Source of the DNA: Leucobacter zeae
GTDB taxonomy: Bacteria; Actinomycetota; Actinomycetes; Actinomycetales; Microbacteriaceae
Assembly: GCF_016758175.1 (NCBI RefSeq)
Contig: NZ_QYAB01000001.1
Coordinates: forward strand, 673,256 to 737,255
Length of the DNA: 64,000 nucleotides
Direction: 5' to 3'
How positions within the stretch are numbered: the first letter of the stretch is position 1; each line of letters opens with the position of its first letter. Of the stretch, positions 1 to 9,550 are shown piece after piece. The position numbers were made by a program, and so were the translations under genes. The notes under the pieces are model-generated. The model was not told where the DNA came from and ran no database searches. It saw nothing but the letters and a program-made list of their open reading frames with translations.

Positions 1-2
1 CG

Positions 3-683
3 GTCGGCGCGAACGGCGAGGTCACCTGGTCGGGGGTGCCCGTCTCCGGCGGCATCACGGGCGGCGCGAGCGGCGGGAGCAGCCATTCCCTGCCGGTCGA
101 CGGGTTGAGCTTCACGGTCGGATCGGCGAGCAGCGCGTCCTACGGCTCCACCTCCGTCAGCAACGCCTCGAAGAAGCGGGTCGCTGCCGACGCCCCGCCG
201 AGCACCACGGGCATCACCGTGCTGACCGAGGCCGAGAAGATCGTGCCGGGCGCCGAGATCGAGTTCGAGGCCGCAGGGTTCGACGCGAAGGAGCGCGAGA
301 TCCTCGTCGTCCTCTACGCAGGCGGCGGCCCGCTGACTCTCGACGACGCCGCGGGTGCCGACGCGAACGGGACCGTGCGCTGGATCGGCACGCTCCCCGA
401 GGATGTGCCGCTCGGAGAGCACACGATCACGCTGCAGGGCGGCACCGACGCCGGTGCCGTCATCGACGTCGTGAAGCCGAAGCAGTCGTCGAAGCCCCAG
501 GAGCCCGAGAGCTCGGCGCTCGCCCCGCTCGCCGCCGACACCGGTGCGGCAGCCGCGGCCGGCGTCATCGCTCCGACCGGAGGCATGGCGCTCTGGGAGT
601 GGTGGGCGAGCGCAGGCGGCCTCGTCGTCATCGCCGGGTGCATGACCGCGCTCGTCGTCCGCCAGCGCCGCGCCGCCTCCTGA
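3..683 (+). CDS. C-terminal part of a membrane-anchored surface protein, probably HtaA-type heme protein (5' end outside window)
   Basis: The reading frame is open from the left window edge, so this is the 3' part of a longer gene. The visible part is a Gly/Ser-rich stretch, then an Ig-like beta domain (about residues 55-150 of the visible part), a Pro/Ala-rich linker, one hydrophobic segment (WEWWASAGGLVVIAGCMTAL) and a short basic tail (RQRRAAS). That is the layout of a secreted protein held by a C-terminal membrane helix. It lies immediately upstream of a HtaA-like gene and near hmuTUV, so a role in heme capture at the cell surface is likely. No HtaA domain is visible in this fragment, so the family call rests on context. 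Confidence 0.6.
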   Translation, partial: VGANGEVTWSGVPVSGGITGGASGGSSHSLPVDGLSFTVGSASSASYGSTSVSNASKKRVAADAPPSTTGITVLTEAEKIVPGAEIEFEAAGFDAKEREILVVLYAGGGPLTLDDAAGADANGTVRWIGTLPEDVPLGEHTITLQGGTDAGAVIDVVKPKQSSKPQEPESSALAPLAADTGAAAAAGVIAPTGGMALWEWWASAGGLVVIAGCMTALVVRQRRAAS

Positions 684-739
684 CCGCAGGGTCCGCCCCA
701 GCATTCCGCCCGAGATCACGACCGCCAGAGAGGCCCCCA

Positions 740-1684
740 GTGAACGCTTCCACTTTCCGCCGCCCCCGTTCCGTCCGCCTCGGCGCGATCATCGCCGGAG
801 CCGTGACGATCGGGGGTCTGGTGCTCGCGCCTTCGGCCGCGTTCGCGCAGCAGCCGGCGCAGGCGGCACCGGTGCGCGCCGTGGATGCCGCGGCCTGCAG
901 CGTGGACGCCGCGACGCTCACCTGGGGCGTGAAGGAGAGCTTCCGCTCGTACATCAGCGGCAGCATCGCGAACGGCGAGTGGACCGTGAGCGACGACATG
1001 CGCTACGAGACCCCGTCGTTCATCTGGGACCGCGCTTCGGGCGACGTTGCGCCCGGGCTCGACTCGGGATCGATCGCGTTCACCGGCGCGGTCCACTTCA
1101 CCGGCCACGACGGTGCGATGCAGCTCGACATCTCCGATCCGGCCATCGAGTTCGGCGACGACGGCACCGCCGCTCTCGTGCTGACCGTCGGATCGACCGA
1201 CACCGCCGACTCCGGTGGGAAGGCCGTCGGCGCCCCCGTGCGCGTCGCGAAGATCGAGCTCGACGGAGCGGTCGATGCCGACGGCACGTCGCTGCGGATC
1301 GCCGAAGCGACCGCGCGCCTGACCTCGGAGGGCGCGGCGGCCTTCAACGGCGAGTACGGCAGCTACGTCGCGGGCGAGGAGCTCGACCCGATCACGCTCG
1401 AGGCCACGGTCGCGGGCTGCGCGCTCGGTGCGCAGGAGGCTGCTCCCCGGCAGCCGGAGAGCGGCGGAACCGCGACCGAGGGCGCGCAGGCCGAGGTTCC
1501 GGCCGCTCCCGGCCAGGCGGCGGAGACCCGGATCCCGTGGGTGCCGATCGGGATCGGCGCCGTCGCGCTGCTCGTCATCGGTGTGACCGCAGGCATGCTC
1601 CTCTCCGGGCGCGGCAAGCGCACCGCGGAGCGGCCGGCGTCGGAGACGGCGCCCGGCGCACCCGAGGATCCCGCCGCCGGCTGA
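740..1684 (+). CDS. HtaA-domain heme-binding surface protein
   Basis: Start is the GTG at 740 (VNASTFRRPRSVRLG), chosen because a typical signal peptide follows directly: basic n-region, hydrophobic core, AFAQQ cleavage region. The protein is 314 aa. Residues about 55-230 look like one HtaA domain (LTWGVKESFRSYISGSIANG, then FTGAVHFTGHDGAMQLDISD), the fold that binds heme in Corynebacterium HtaA/HtaB. A Pro/Ala/Glu linker, a transmembrane helix (IPWVPIGIGAVALLVIGVTA) and a basic tail anchor it. It follows the partial surface-protein gene on the same strand with about 55 bp between, and converges on hmuV. It probably passes heme to HmuT. The heme ligands (usually Tyr/His) cannot be fixed from sequence alone. 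Confidence 0.85.
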   Translation: MNASTFRRPRSVRLGAIIAGAVTIGGLVLAPSAAFAQQPAQAAPVRAVDAAACSVDAATLTWGVKESFRSYISGSIANGEWTVSDDMRYETPSFIWDRASGDVAPGLDSGSIAFTGAVHFTGHDGAMQLDISDPAIEFGDDGTAALVLTVGSTDTADSGGKAVGAPVRVAKIELDGAVDADGTSLRIAEATARLTSEGAAAFNGEYGSYVAGEELDPITLEATVAGCALGAQEAAPRQPESGGTATEGAQAEVPAAPGQAAETRIPWVPIGIGAVALLVIGVTAGMLLSGRGKRTAERPASETAPGAPEDPAAG

Positions 1685-1718
1685 GCGGGATCCCTCGACG
1701 TCGCCGACCCTCCACCGT

Positions 1719-1758
1719 CCCGTCGAGCCGGCATCCGCGCCGATGCCGTGTCGACGGG
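1719..1758. terminator. Inverted repeat between convergent htaA-like gene and hmuV (palindrome family B)
   Basis: A 17-nt arm (1719-1735), a 6-nt loop and a 17-nt arm (1742-1758) pair with only two mismatches. It lies between two convergent stop codons, so it fits a bidirectional terminator. A closely related palindrome occurs at 33326-33383, sharing the CGTCGAG / GGCATC arms, so it also belongs to a dispersed repeat family. Confidence 0.6.
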
Positions 1759-1788
1759 TCGGTAGTGAGCCGATCAGGCCGGAGCCGC

Positions 1789-2604
1789 TCAGCCGCGGAG
1801 CGGGAGCACGATGCCCTTGCCCGTCACCGGGTGCGGGATCACCTCGACCGGGGAGCGGTACACCTCGCTGATGGTCTCGGCGGTGAGCACCCGATCCGGC
1901 GCGTCGCACGCGGCGATCGCGCCGTCGCGCAGCAGCGCGATGCGATCGGCGTAGGCGGCGGCGAGGTTCAGGTCGTGCAGCACGACGAGCACCGCGTCGC
2001 CCGCGAGCGCGCGCTGGCGCGCGAGGCCGAGCACGGCCTCCTGGTGGCCGAGGTCGAGCGCCGCGGTCGGCTCGTCGAGCATGAGCACGCCGGTGCGTCC
2101 CGCCATCACGCGCGCGAACGCGGTGCGCGCTCGCTCGCCGCCCGAGAGCGACGGGACGCGCCGATTGCCGAGGTGCGCGATGTCCGCGGCCTCGATCGAC
2201 TCCGAGATGGCCTCGTTGTCCTCGTCCTCGAGCGGCGTGCGCCGCCACGGGGCTCGGCCCATCTCGACGACCTGGTGCACGGTGAACGGGAAGAGCAGCT
2301 GGTTGTCCTGCAGCAGCACGCTGCGGCGCCGGGACAGCTCCGTGAGCGACCAGTCGGCGAGCGGGCGTCCGCCGAACACCACATCGCCCCGGTCGGGCGC
2401 GGTATCGCCGGAGAGCACGCCGAGCAGAGTCGACTTGCCTGCGCCGTTGGGGCCGAGCAGGGCGAGCACCTCTCCGGCGCGCACCTCGAGCGAGACGTCG
2501 TCGAGCAGGGCGCGGCCGCCGCGTTCGAGCGTGACGCCGGACACCCGTGCGACGGTCTCGCCCGGCTGCGCCCGCTCGGGAAGCACGATGTGCCGCGCGT
2601 TCAT
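1789..2604 (-). CDS. hmuV: Heme ABC transporter ATP-binding protein HmuV
   Basis: A 271-aa ABC ATPase that powers heme import through HmuU. Walker A is GPNGAGKST (residues 51-59), the signature is LSGGE, Walker B is VLMLDEPT and the switch histidine is in VVLHDLN. The Q-loop reads LLQDNQLLFPFTVHQVV, and the spacing and length are typical of the FecE/HmuV group. The ATG at 2604 overlaps the hmuU stop codon (ATGA), so the two are translationally coupled. The C-terminal VIPHPVTGKGIVLPLRG is common in heme/siderophore ATPases. Transcription probably starts at the DtxR-controlled promoter upstream of hmuU. Confidence 0.92.
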   Translation of the reverse strand: MNARHIVLPERAQPGETVARVSGVTLERGGRALLDDVSLEVRAGEVLALLGPNGAGKSTLLGVLSGDTAPDRGDVVFGGRPLADWSLTELSRRRSVLLQDNQLLFPFTVHQVVEMGRAPWRRTPLEDEDNEAISESIEAADIAHLGNRRVPSLSGGERARTAFARVMAGRTGVLMLDEPTAALDLGHQEAVLGLARQRALAGDAVLVVLHDLNLAAAYADRIALLRDGAIAACDAPDRVLTAETISEVYRSPVEVIPHPVTGKGIVLPLRG

Positions 2605-3695
2605 GCCCAGCCCCCCGCCCGCTTGCGCGTGCGCCGCAGCAGCCAGAAGAAGAAGGGGCCGCCGACGAGTGCCGTGAGCATGCCGATCGGCATGTCGGTC
2701 ATCGGCACGACGGTGCGCGCCGCGAGGTCCGCGAGGGTGAGCAGCAGCGCGCCGCCCAGCGCGGACGCAGTGACGAGCGGCAGGTGGGCCGGGCCGAGGA
2801 TCATGCGCATGAGGTGCGGGATCACGAGGCCGACGAACGAGATGATGCCGGCGAACGCGACCGCCGCGCCGACGAGCAGGGCCACGACCACGATCATCGT
2901 GATGCGGAGGGCCTCGACGTTGACGCCGAGGTGGCGCGCGTTGCGCTCGCCGAGCGAGAGGAGGTCGAGCTTGTGCGCGGCGACGTATGCGGCGATGAGC
3001 CCGACGGCGATGACGGGCGCGATCACGAGCACCTGCGACCAGCGGCTCCCCGCGAGGCTCCCGAGCTGCCAGAAGACGATCTGCTCGCGCGACTGGGTGT
3101 CGCCCAGGAAGGTGAGCAGCGCGATGCCTGCGCCGCCGATCGCGTTCACCGCGATGCCCGTGAGGACGAGCGTGACCACCTCGGTCTTGCCGTCGGCGCG
3201 GCTCATCGCATAGACCACGAAGGTGGCCGCGAGGCCGGCCAGGAACGCGAGGACCGCGGTCGTCCACTCGCCGAAGAGGGTCAGGCCGAACACGATCGCG
3301 AGGCCGGCGCCCACCGCGGCGCCCGACGAGATGCCGATGATGCCCGGCTCGGCGAGCGGGTTGCCGAAGACGGCCTGCATGAGGAGGCCGGACACCGCGA
3401 GGCCGGCGCCGACGAGCGCGGCCATCGCGACGCGGGGGAAGCGGATCGCCCAGAGGGTGTCGTCGCCCGCCGGGTGCGCGGGCATCGGCGGCCCCGAGAC
3501 GCCGAAGAACTGGAGCAGCGCGTCGAGGCCGACGCGGTGGAAGAGCGAACCGAGGACTTCCTGCGGAGGGATGCCGAGCTGACCGGCACCCGCGGAGACG
3601 AGGATCGACACGGCGAGGGCGACTGCGAGCGCGACGAACAGGATCGTCGACTTCACCGCGTGGCCCTGGGCGGTGGATCTGGCGTGAGGCTTCAT
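2601..3695 (-). CDS. hmuU: Heme ABC transporter permease HmuU
   Basis: A 364-aa FecCD/BtuC-family permease with about ten hydrophobic segments. Family-typical stretches include FPRVAMAALVGAGLAVSGLL, NPLAEPGIIGISSGAAVGAG and a C-terminal FVGLVIPHLMRMILG coupling region. The ATG at 3695 is preferred; an in-frame GTG lies two codons upstream (GTG-AGA-ATG). It forms the membrane channel for heme with HmuV and receives substrate from HmuT. The gene is divergent from hmuT, and the 63-bp spacer carries a DtxR-box. Confidence 0.92.
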   Translation of the reverse strand: MKPHARSTAQGHAVKSTILFVALAVALAVSILVSAGAGQLGIPPQEVLGSLFHRVGLDALLQFFGVSGPPMPAHPAGDDTLWAIRFPRVAMAALVGAGLAVSGLLMQAVFGNPLAEPGIIGISSGAAVGAGLAIVFGLTLFGEWTTAVLAFLAGLAATFVVYAMSRADGKTEVVTLVLTGIAVNAIGGAGIALLTFLGDTQSREQIVFWQLGSLAGSRWSQVLVIAPVIAVGLIAAYVAAHKLDLLSLGERNARHLGVNVEALRITMIVVVALLVGAAVAFAGIISFVGLVIPHLMRMILGPAHLPLVTASALGGALLLTLADLAARTVVPMTDMPIGMLTALVGGPFFFWLLRRTRKRAGGWA

Positions 3696-3716
3696 TCTCA
3701 CTTCATCATATCTTTC

Positions 3717-3735
3717 TTCGGATAGGCTAACCTGC
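3717..3735. promoter_or_regulatory. DtxR/IdeR iron box in the hmuU-hmuT divergent promoter
   Basis: The sequence TTCGGATAGGCTAACCTGC matches the DtxR/IdeR consensus TTAGGTTAGGCTAACCTAA at 15 of 19 positions, including the whole TAGGCTAACCT core. It lies between the divergent starts of hmuU (3695) and hmuT (3759). It overlaps a TAGGCT (3723-3728) that could serve as the -10 for hmuT. Binding of Fe(II)-DtxR here should repress both directions. Confidence 0.85.
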
Positions 3736-3758
3736 GGCCGTTTTCGAGAGGGGAAGCC

Positions 3759-4901
3759 ATGCCTGTACTCCGTAAGCCGCGTGGCAACCCGCGTGCGCGC
3801 CGACTGCTGCCGCTGGCGCTCGTCCTCGTCGCGGGCCTCGGGCTGAGCGCGTGCCAGGCGGGAGGCGGGCCAGCCGCCGAGGGCGCCGCGGCCCGGACGG
3901 TCGAACTGCCCCCGCTCGATTCGCTGACGCCGGTGGAGGATCCGAGCGCCGTCGACGGACCGACCACTGCGATCGTCGGCGGCCCGAGCATCGCACCGCT
4001 CGCCGACGCCCCTGACGCCGATCTCCCTGTCACGGTCGCCTCGCACGACCGCGGCGGCGACGTGGACATCGAAGTCACCGATACCTCGCGGGTGCTCGCG
4101 CTCTCGCTCAGCGGTTCGCTCGCCGAGCTCGTCTACGCGTTCGGCAAGGCGGACTCGCTCGTCGGCCGCGACGTCTCGACCAACTTCGCGGGCGCCGAGG
4201 ACCTTCCGGTCGTGACCCGCGACGGCCACTCGATCGACGCGGAGAGCGTGCTGGCCCTCAACCCCACCCTCATCATCACCGACGGCAGCATCGGCCCGGT
4301 GGACGTCGTCCTCCAGCTGCGCGACGCGGGGATCCCGGTCGTGACGGTCGAGCGCGCGGTCGATCCCGAGACGAGCTACGCGACGGCTCAGCAGGTCGCC
4401 GATGCGCTTGGCATCGGGAGCGCCGCCCCGCAGCTTATCGAGACGCTGCGCGATGCGATCGCCGCGAAGGAGGAGGAGGTGAGCGCACTGCTGCCGGCCG
4501 ACACCGACAAGCTGCCGCGCGTCGCCTTCCTCTACGTGCGCGGGACCGCCGGGATCTTCTACCTCTTCGGGGAGGGCAGCGGCGTCGACAGCCTCATCCG
4601 ATCGGTCGGGGCCGTCGACGTCGCGGAAGAGGCGGGATGGGTCGGCGAGAAGCCCATGACCGCCGAGGCGCTCATCGCCATGGATCCCGACGTCATCCTC
4701 GTGATGTCCCAGGGGCTCGAGAGCGCAGGCGGCGTCGACGGCCTGCTCGCGGCGCAGCCGAGCATCGCCCTGACCACGGCGGGCAAGAACCGCCGCATCG
4801 TCGATGTGGACGACTCGGTGCTCTTCGCAGGCGGCATCCGGATCCCCGACGTCATCGACGGCCTCGCCCGCGCGCTGTATGCACCCGACTCGCTGGAGTG
4901 A
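3759..4901 (+). CDS. hmuT: Heme-binding lipoprotein HmuT
   Basis: A 380-aa substrate-binding lipoprotein. The signal peptide ends in the lipobox LSAC, with Cys at about residue 31; a GGGG linker region follows. From about residue 105 on it is a Peripla_BP_2 (TroA-like) domain: RVLALSLSGSLAELVYAFGK, DSLVGRDVSTNFAGAEDLPV, then IRIPDVIDGLARALY at the end. A GAGAGGGGA Shine-Dalgarno lies just before ATG 3759. It should deliver heme to HmuUV. The roughly 75 residues between the lipobox and the domain are a variable linker. The gene ends in a duplicated sequence (4887-5011). Confidence 0.9.
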   Translation: MPVLRKPRGNPRARRLLPLALVLVAGLGLSACQAGGGPAAEGAAARTVELPPLDSLTPVEDPSAVDGPTTAIVGGPSIAPLADAPDADLPVTVASHDRGGDVDIEVTDTSRVLALSLSGSLAELVYAFGKADSLVGRDVSTNFAGAEDLPVVTRDGHSIDAESVLALNPTLIITDGSIGPVDVVLQLRDAGIPVVTVERAVDPETSYATAQQVADALGIGSAAPQLIETLRDAIAAKEEEVSALLPADTDKLPRVAFLYVRGTAGIFYLFGEGSGVDSLIRSVGAVDVAEEAGWVGEKPMTAEALIAMDPDVILVMSQGLESAGGVDGLLAAQPSIALTTAGKNRRIVDVDDSVLFAGGIRIPDVIDGLARALYAPDSLE

Positions 4902-5011
4902 CGCCCCAGCGTCGCGCGGTCGGGTGCTGGCCCACAGGCCAGCCGACGTGCGCAGCACGGAGGACGACTCGCTGGAGTGACGCGCCAGCGTCGCGCGATC
5001 GGGCGCCGGTC
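4887..5011 (+). repeat. Imperfect 46-bp direct duplication at the 3' end of hmuT
   Basis: The block 4887-4932, covering the last four hmuT codons, the stop and downstream DNA, recurs at 4966-5011 with 41 of 46 positions identical and a 79-bp offset. The second copy has no coding role. It looks like a local tandem duplication of the gene's 3' end. Confidence 0.75.
4926..4943 (+). terminator. Candidate terminator hairpin after hmuT
   Basis: A perfect 7-bp stem, GCTGGCC-CACA-GGCCAGC, lies 25 nt past the hmuT stop codon. There is no T-run, as is common in high-GC actinobacteria. Confidence 0.5.
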
Positions 5012-5110
5012 GCGCCCCCGCGGCCGGTGTGGGCACATCGTTCTGGCAGGACCGAGATGTAATCTAGTGGGGGATCGCCGCGAGGCGGATGGCAGTACGA
5101 GGGGATGCAG

Positions 5111-5806
5111 GTGGCTCAGAAGACCGACGGAGGCTCAGCGCCCCACCGCGGCTCGCAGGAGTACCCGCAGGATCGCTTCGACCGCGTCGAGCGCACGGGC
5201 CGCGTCGGTGCACATCGCGTGACCCCCCGGCCCCGCTACGTGTGGCAGTACCTGATCGCCGCCCTGCTCGGTTTCGCGCTGCTCACCGCGATCGGCATCG
5301 TGGTCGTGCAGAGCGAGGGCGGCAGCGGCAAGCTCTCGCAGCTCACCCAGTCGAAGTCGAGCACCTCCGCGAAGCGCGCTGCGGCCGCCGAGGTCGACCC
5401 CGATGCGACGCTCGCGATCCTGAACGGCACCGAGATCCCGAATCTCGCGGCGACCCTCGAGGGCATCGTGACGCAGGAGAAGTGGGGTCAGATCCTCTTC
5501 TCGGGGAGCGCGAGCACGGCGGACGTCAAGATCTCGGCGGTCTTCTACCGGGATCCGGCCGATGCCGGTGCCGCCGCCGCTCTCGCCGCGAAGCTCGGCG
5601 GCCTCTCGACCTACACGACCGAGGAGTACACCGAGTACGACGTGCAGCTGATCGTGCTGCTCGGCTCCGACTACCGCGGCCCCGGCCTCGAGGAGGCGAA
5701 GGCCGCACCCCAGACGACGCCTCCGGTCGAGGGGGAGGACGGCGCGATCTCCGGGGAGTCCGCCGCCGGCGCGGACGGCGCCGTCGAGGACGCTCCCGTC
5801 GAGTGA
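5111..5806 (+). CDS. Membrane protein with LytR C-terminal (LytR_C) domain
   Basis: About 231 aa. The GTG at 5111 is preferred: GAGGGG at 5099-5104 sits at good Shine-Dalgarno distance from it but directly abuts the alternative ATG at 5105. A charged cytoplasmic N-terminus of about 45 residues is followed by one membrane helix (YLIAALLGFALLTAIGIVVV) and an extracytoplasmic LytR_C domain (VDPDATLAILNGTEIPNLAA to LIVLLGSDYRGPG, about residues 95-200). The tail is acidic and Gly/Ala-rich. LytR_C domains occur at the end of LCP cell-wall ligases or alone, as here. The function is probably cell-envelope related but unproven. Downstream is groEL with its own promoter. Confidence 0.8.
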   Translation: MAQKTDGGSAPHRGSQEYPQDRFDRVERTGRVGAHRVTPRPRYVWQYLIAALLGFALLTAIGIVVVQSEGGSGKLSQLTQSKSSTSAKRAAAAEVDPDATLAILNGTEIPNLAATLEGIVTQEKWGQILFSGSASTADVKISAVFYRDPADAGAAAALAAKLGGLSTYTTEEYTEYDVQLIVLLGSDYRGPGLEEAKAAPQTTPPVEGEDGAISGESAAGADGAVEDAPVE

Positions 5807-5859
5807 CGACCCCCGGGTGTTCGCTGTGCGCGCACGGCGGCGCCTCCCAGCGTCCGCTG

Positions 5860-5886
5860 CTTGCACTCCCAGGGTGAGAGTGCCAA
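5860..5886 (+). promoter_or_regulatory. Upstream CIRCE element (HrcA operator) overlapping the groEL promoter
   Basis: CTTGCACTC-N9-GAGTGCCAA matches the CIRCE consensus TTAGCACTC-N9-GAGTGCTAA at 15 of 18 arm positions. It overlaps a likely promoter: TTGCAC (5861-5866), an 18-bp spacer and AAGATT (5885-5890). Confidence 0.75.
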
Positions 5887-5893
5887 GATTGTG

Positions 5894-7611
<1,718 letters not shown>

Positions 7612-7646
7612 GTCCCACCGCACCTGCGCTCCGCCGTAGGAACCCA

Positions 7647-7678
7647 GCAGGGGTCGCGCCTTCAGGCGCGGCCCCTGC
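7647..7678 (+). terminator. groEL terminator hairpin
   Basis: GCAGGGG and CGCGCC pair with GGCGCG and CCCCTGC around a TTCA loop, giving about 14 paired positions with one internal mismatch. It lies 36 nt after the groEL stop and is followed by GCGTTTTCGG, a short T-run. Confidence 0.75.
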
Positions 7679-7748
7679 TCGCGTTTTCGGGGTCAGCCCC
7701 TGTTCGCGTGTTCGGGGTCAGCCCCCTGTTCGCGTTGTCGGGGGGTCA
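7671..7748 (+). repeat. Three tandem copies of a 25-28 bp repeat downstream of groEL
   Basis: Units at 7671-7695, 7696-7720 and 7721-7748 all start GCCCC and carry the CTG(C/T)TCGCGT ... CGGGGTCA pattern. The first overlaps the right arm of the groEL terminator, so the array probably grew by duplication of the terminator's 3' side. Confidence 0.7.
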
Positions 7749-7838
7749 CGGTGAGGGGCCGCGGCGTGGGATCGCCGCGTGGCTTCGCGGCGTGTGGGGC
7801 CGCAATTTCGCTCCTGTTTCCGCCCCGTTCTTTCTGAC

Positions 7839-7890
7839 GGAACTCGATTCGGCCCCGTTCGCGCGGTTGAACGGGGCCGAATTGAGTTCC
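7839..7890. repeat. Long palindromic element, family A, copy 1
   Basis: A 22-bp stem (7839-7860 pairs with 7869-7890, one G-T wobble) with an 8-nt loop. The arm begins GGAACTCGATTCGG. Its left flank (CTTTCTGAC) and right flank (GCGCCATTC) are shared with copy 2. It is intergenic and non-coding. The stretch from 7749 to 8285 otherwise shows no credible gene. Confidence 0.85.
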
Positions 7891-8043
7891 ATGCGCCATT
7901 CCGAGCGTGTTCCGAGTGCGTCCCGAGTTGCATTCCTGCGGATTGGGTTCGCACAGATGTGGGCGGGACCGCCCGTGGAGTGGGGCGGGAGGGCAGGGCT
8001 TCTGAACGGGAAGGATTCGCATCGCGGCCCCGCTCTTTCTGAC

Positions 8044-8095
8044 GGAACTCGATTCGGCCCCGTTCCCGCTGCTGAACGGGGCCGAATCGAGTTCC
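8044..8095. repeat. Long palindromic element, family A, copy 2
   Basis: A perfect 22-bp stem (8044-8065 with 8074-8095) and 8-nt loop; the arms are the same as copy 1 while the loop differs (CCGCTGCT versus GCGCGGTT). Conserved arms with variable loops suggest selection on, or mobility of, the hairpin itself. Confidence 0.85.
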
Positions 8096-8285
8096 GCGCG
8101 CCATTCTGGGGGTTCGTGGGAGGCTCCGCGTGCGAGGCTCCAGGGAGCGACCAGCGCCGAAGCCGATCGACCCGAACGCGCTCGGCGTCGACGCGCCCGG
8201 CCATGCTCCCCGCCCTCGGGATCTTCAATCCGTCATCGGGGGAGCTGTCGGAACGTGCGACCGCGCGGGCGGATCAGTGGCGTAC

Positions 8286-8393
8286 GGCGGTTCAACGGGG
8301 TGCGCTGATTCAGCGGGACGCAGTGACTCAGCGGGATGCGGTGATTCAGTGGGGTGCAGTGATTCAGCGGCGTGCGAGGACTCAGTAGGGTTC
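8286..8393 (+). repeat. 18-bp tandem repeat array (about six units)
   Basis: Units at 8286, 8304, 8322, 8340, 8358 and 8376 share a core like GATTCAGCGGG. The period is exactly 18 bp, with point differences between units. The last unit overlaps the final codons of the minus-strand endonuclease-like gene. It resembles a minisatellite and could vary in copy number between strains. Confidence 0.85.
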
Positions 8394-9392
8394 GGCGAAG
8401 CGCCTGGCGAGCGGCCGAGAGATCCGGGTCGGCTCGAGGCGGAGGAACTCCCGCAGTTCGCGTCGCGTGCGGGCGAGCGCTGCGGGTGCGAAGTCCTCGG
8501 CGTGGGTGCGTTTCACCGTGTACCCGCTGTCTCGAGCAGCGTCGAGGCGCGTCACGTCTGCAAGGTACTGAGCCCGGTCCGTGCGGTGCTGCTCGCCGTC
8601 GAACTCGAGGACGCGCATCCGCTCGCGGTCAACCGCATCGAAGCGACCGATGCGGTTGCCGGCCGAATCGGTGAGTACCGCCTGCAGCTCGAGGCGGTCG
8701 ATGCCCATGCGGGCGAGCTCGAAGTGCTGCAGCGTCTCGTAGCGGGACTCCGCTCCGACGCGGGCGACCTGGAGCGCGTTTCGGAACCGGGGCATTCCCG
8801 CCCACGTCGATCGACCGGCGGATCGCCGCAGCTCGTCGAGCGTCGAAAGCCCGGGAACCCGATGTCCGTCGGGACCGACGAGCTTGACCAGGTGGTCCGC
8901 CGCGACGACCTGCTCGCGGAACGTCAGCAGCGGCGCCGCCTGCAGCAGCGCGACGACCGGCGGCACGCAGGGAAAGACACGGGTGTACCCGGGAAATGCG
9001 ACCTGCCTGATGTCATCGAGCGACTGCGTTCGGTGCCCGATGACGTCCTTCAGTCGGACGACCGCGTGCGGTTCCGAGATCGTGACGTGGAGCTCGATCG
9101 CGGCGCGGATCGGCGCACCGTAGAGGTGCAGCGCCGTCGTGTGGCTGAAGCACTCGCCCCGATCCGTGCGCAGCCGGGGCAGATACGCGGCAGCCTGGGC
9201 GACTGCGCGCTGATTGTCGAACACTCGTGACGCTCCGGGCTCGGCGGGACGCAGGAGCCGCACTCCCGGGTAGGGGCGCGCGAACCGCGGGTGCTGCAGG
9301 GACCTCCGGCCCACACCGGCGGCACGGCCCTGCGCGACCGAGAACTCGAGCGTTCGCAGATGCTGGGGGATTCGGGCACGGGGCGCTGGCAT
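8382..9392 (-). CDS. Endonuclease-fold protein (AbiEi-like N-terminus, DUF559/Vsr-like C-terminus)
   Basis: 336 aa from ATG 9392 (MPAPRARIPQ); upstream in-frame codons are possible, but the MPAPRAR start fits the family. The N-terminal part (to about residue 100) resembles the winged-helix and linker region of AbiEi-type proteins, including GECFSHTTALHLYG. The C-terminus reads IGRFDAVDRERMRVLEFDGE followed by QHRTDRAQYLADVTRLDAAR, the D...ExDG...R pattern of DUF559/Vsr-like PD-(D/E)xK folds. Such proteins are common, often in several copies, in Microbacteriaceae; their biological role is not established. The gene is bracketed by family A palindromes (two downstream, one upstream) and ends within an 18-bp repeat array. 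Confidence 0.65.
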   Translation of the reverse strand: MPAPRARIPQHLRTLEFSVAQGRAAGVGRRSLQHPRFARPYPGVRLLRPAEPGASRVFDNQRAVAQAAAYLPRLRTDRGECFSHTTALHLYGAPIRAAIELHVTISEPHAVVRLKDVIGHRTQSLDDIRQVAFPGYTRVFPCVPPVVALLQAAPLLTFREQVVAADHLVKLVGPDGHRVPGLSTLDELRRSAGRSTWAGMPRFRNALQVARVGAESRYETLQHFELARMGIDRLELQAVLTDSAGNRIGRFDAVDRERMRVLEFDGEQHRTDRAQYLADVTRLDAARDSGYTVKRTHAEDFAPAALARTRRELREFLRLEPTRISRPLARRFAEPY

Positions 9393-9550
9393 GCATCCAT
9401 GTTGCGGGAGGCGCCGGCACCGGACTGAGGTTTCCACAGGATGCAGGTGCATTCCGTCTGATCCGCCCATCACTGCCCGTTGTGAGCGGAGTGCAGGGTG
9501 GGATCTGACGCCTTCGCCCTGCAGAGCTCCAGTTCTCCGCATCGTCAGAC

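Noticed and set aside
7700-8230. Several overlapping ORFs with repeated peptides in all frames near the family A palindromes
   Set aside because: The repeated peptides merely translate the palindrome arms in different frames; no codon bias or ribosome site.
8286-8393. CRISPR array
   Set aside because: The 18-bp units are directly adjacent with no spacers and no cas genes are near; it is a simple tandem repeat.
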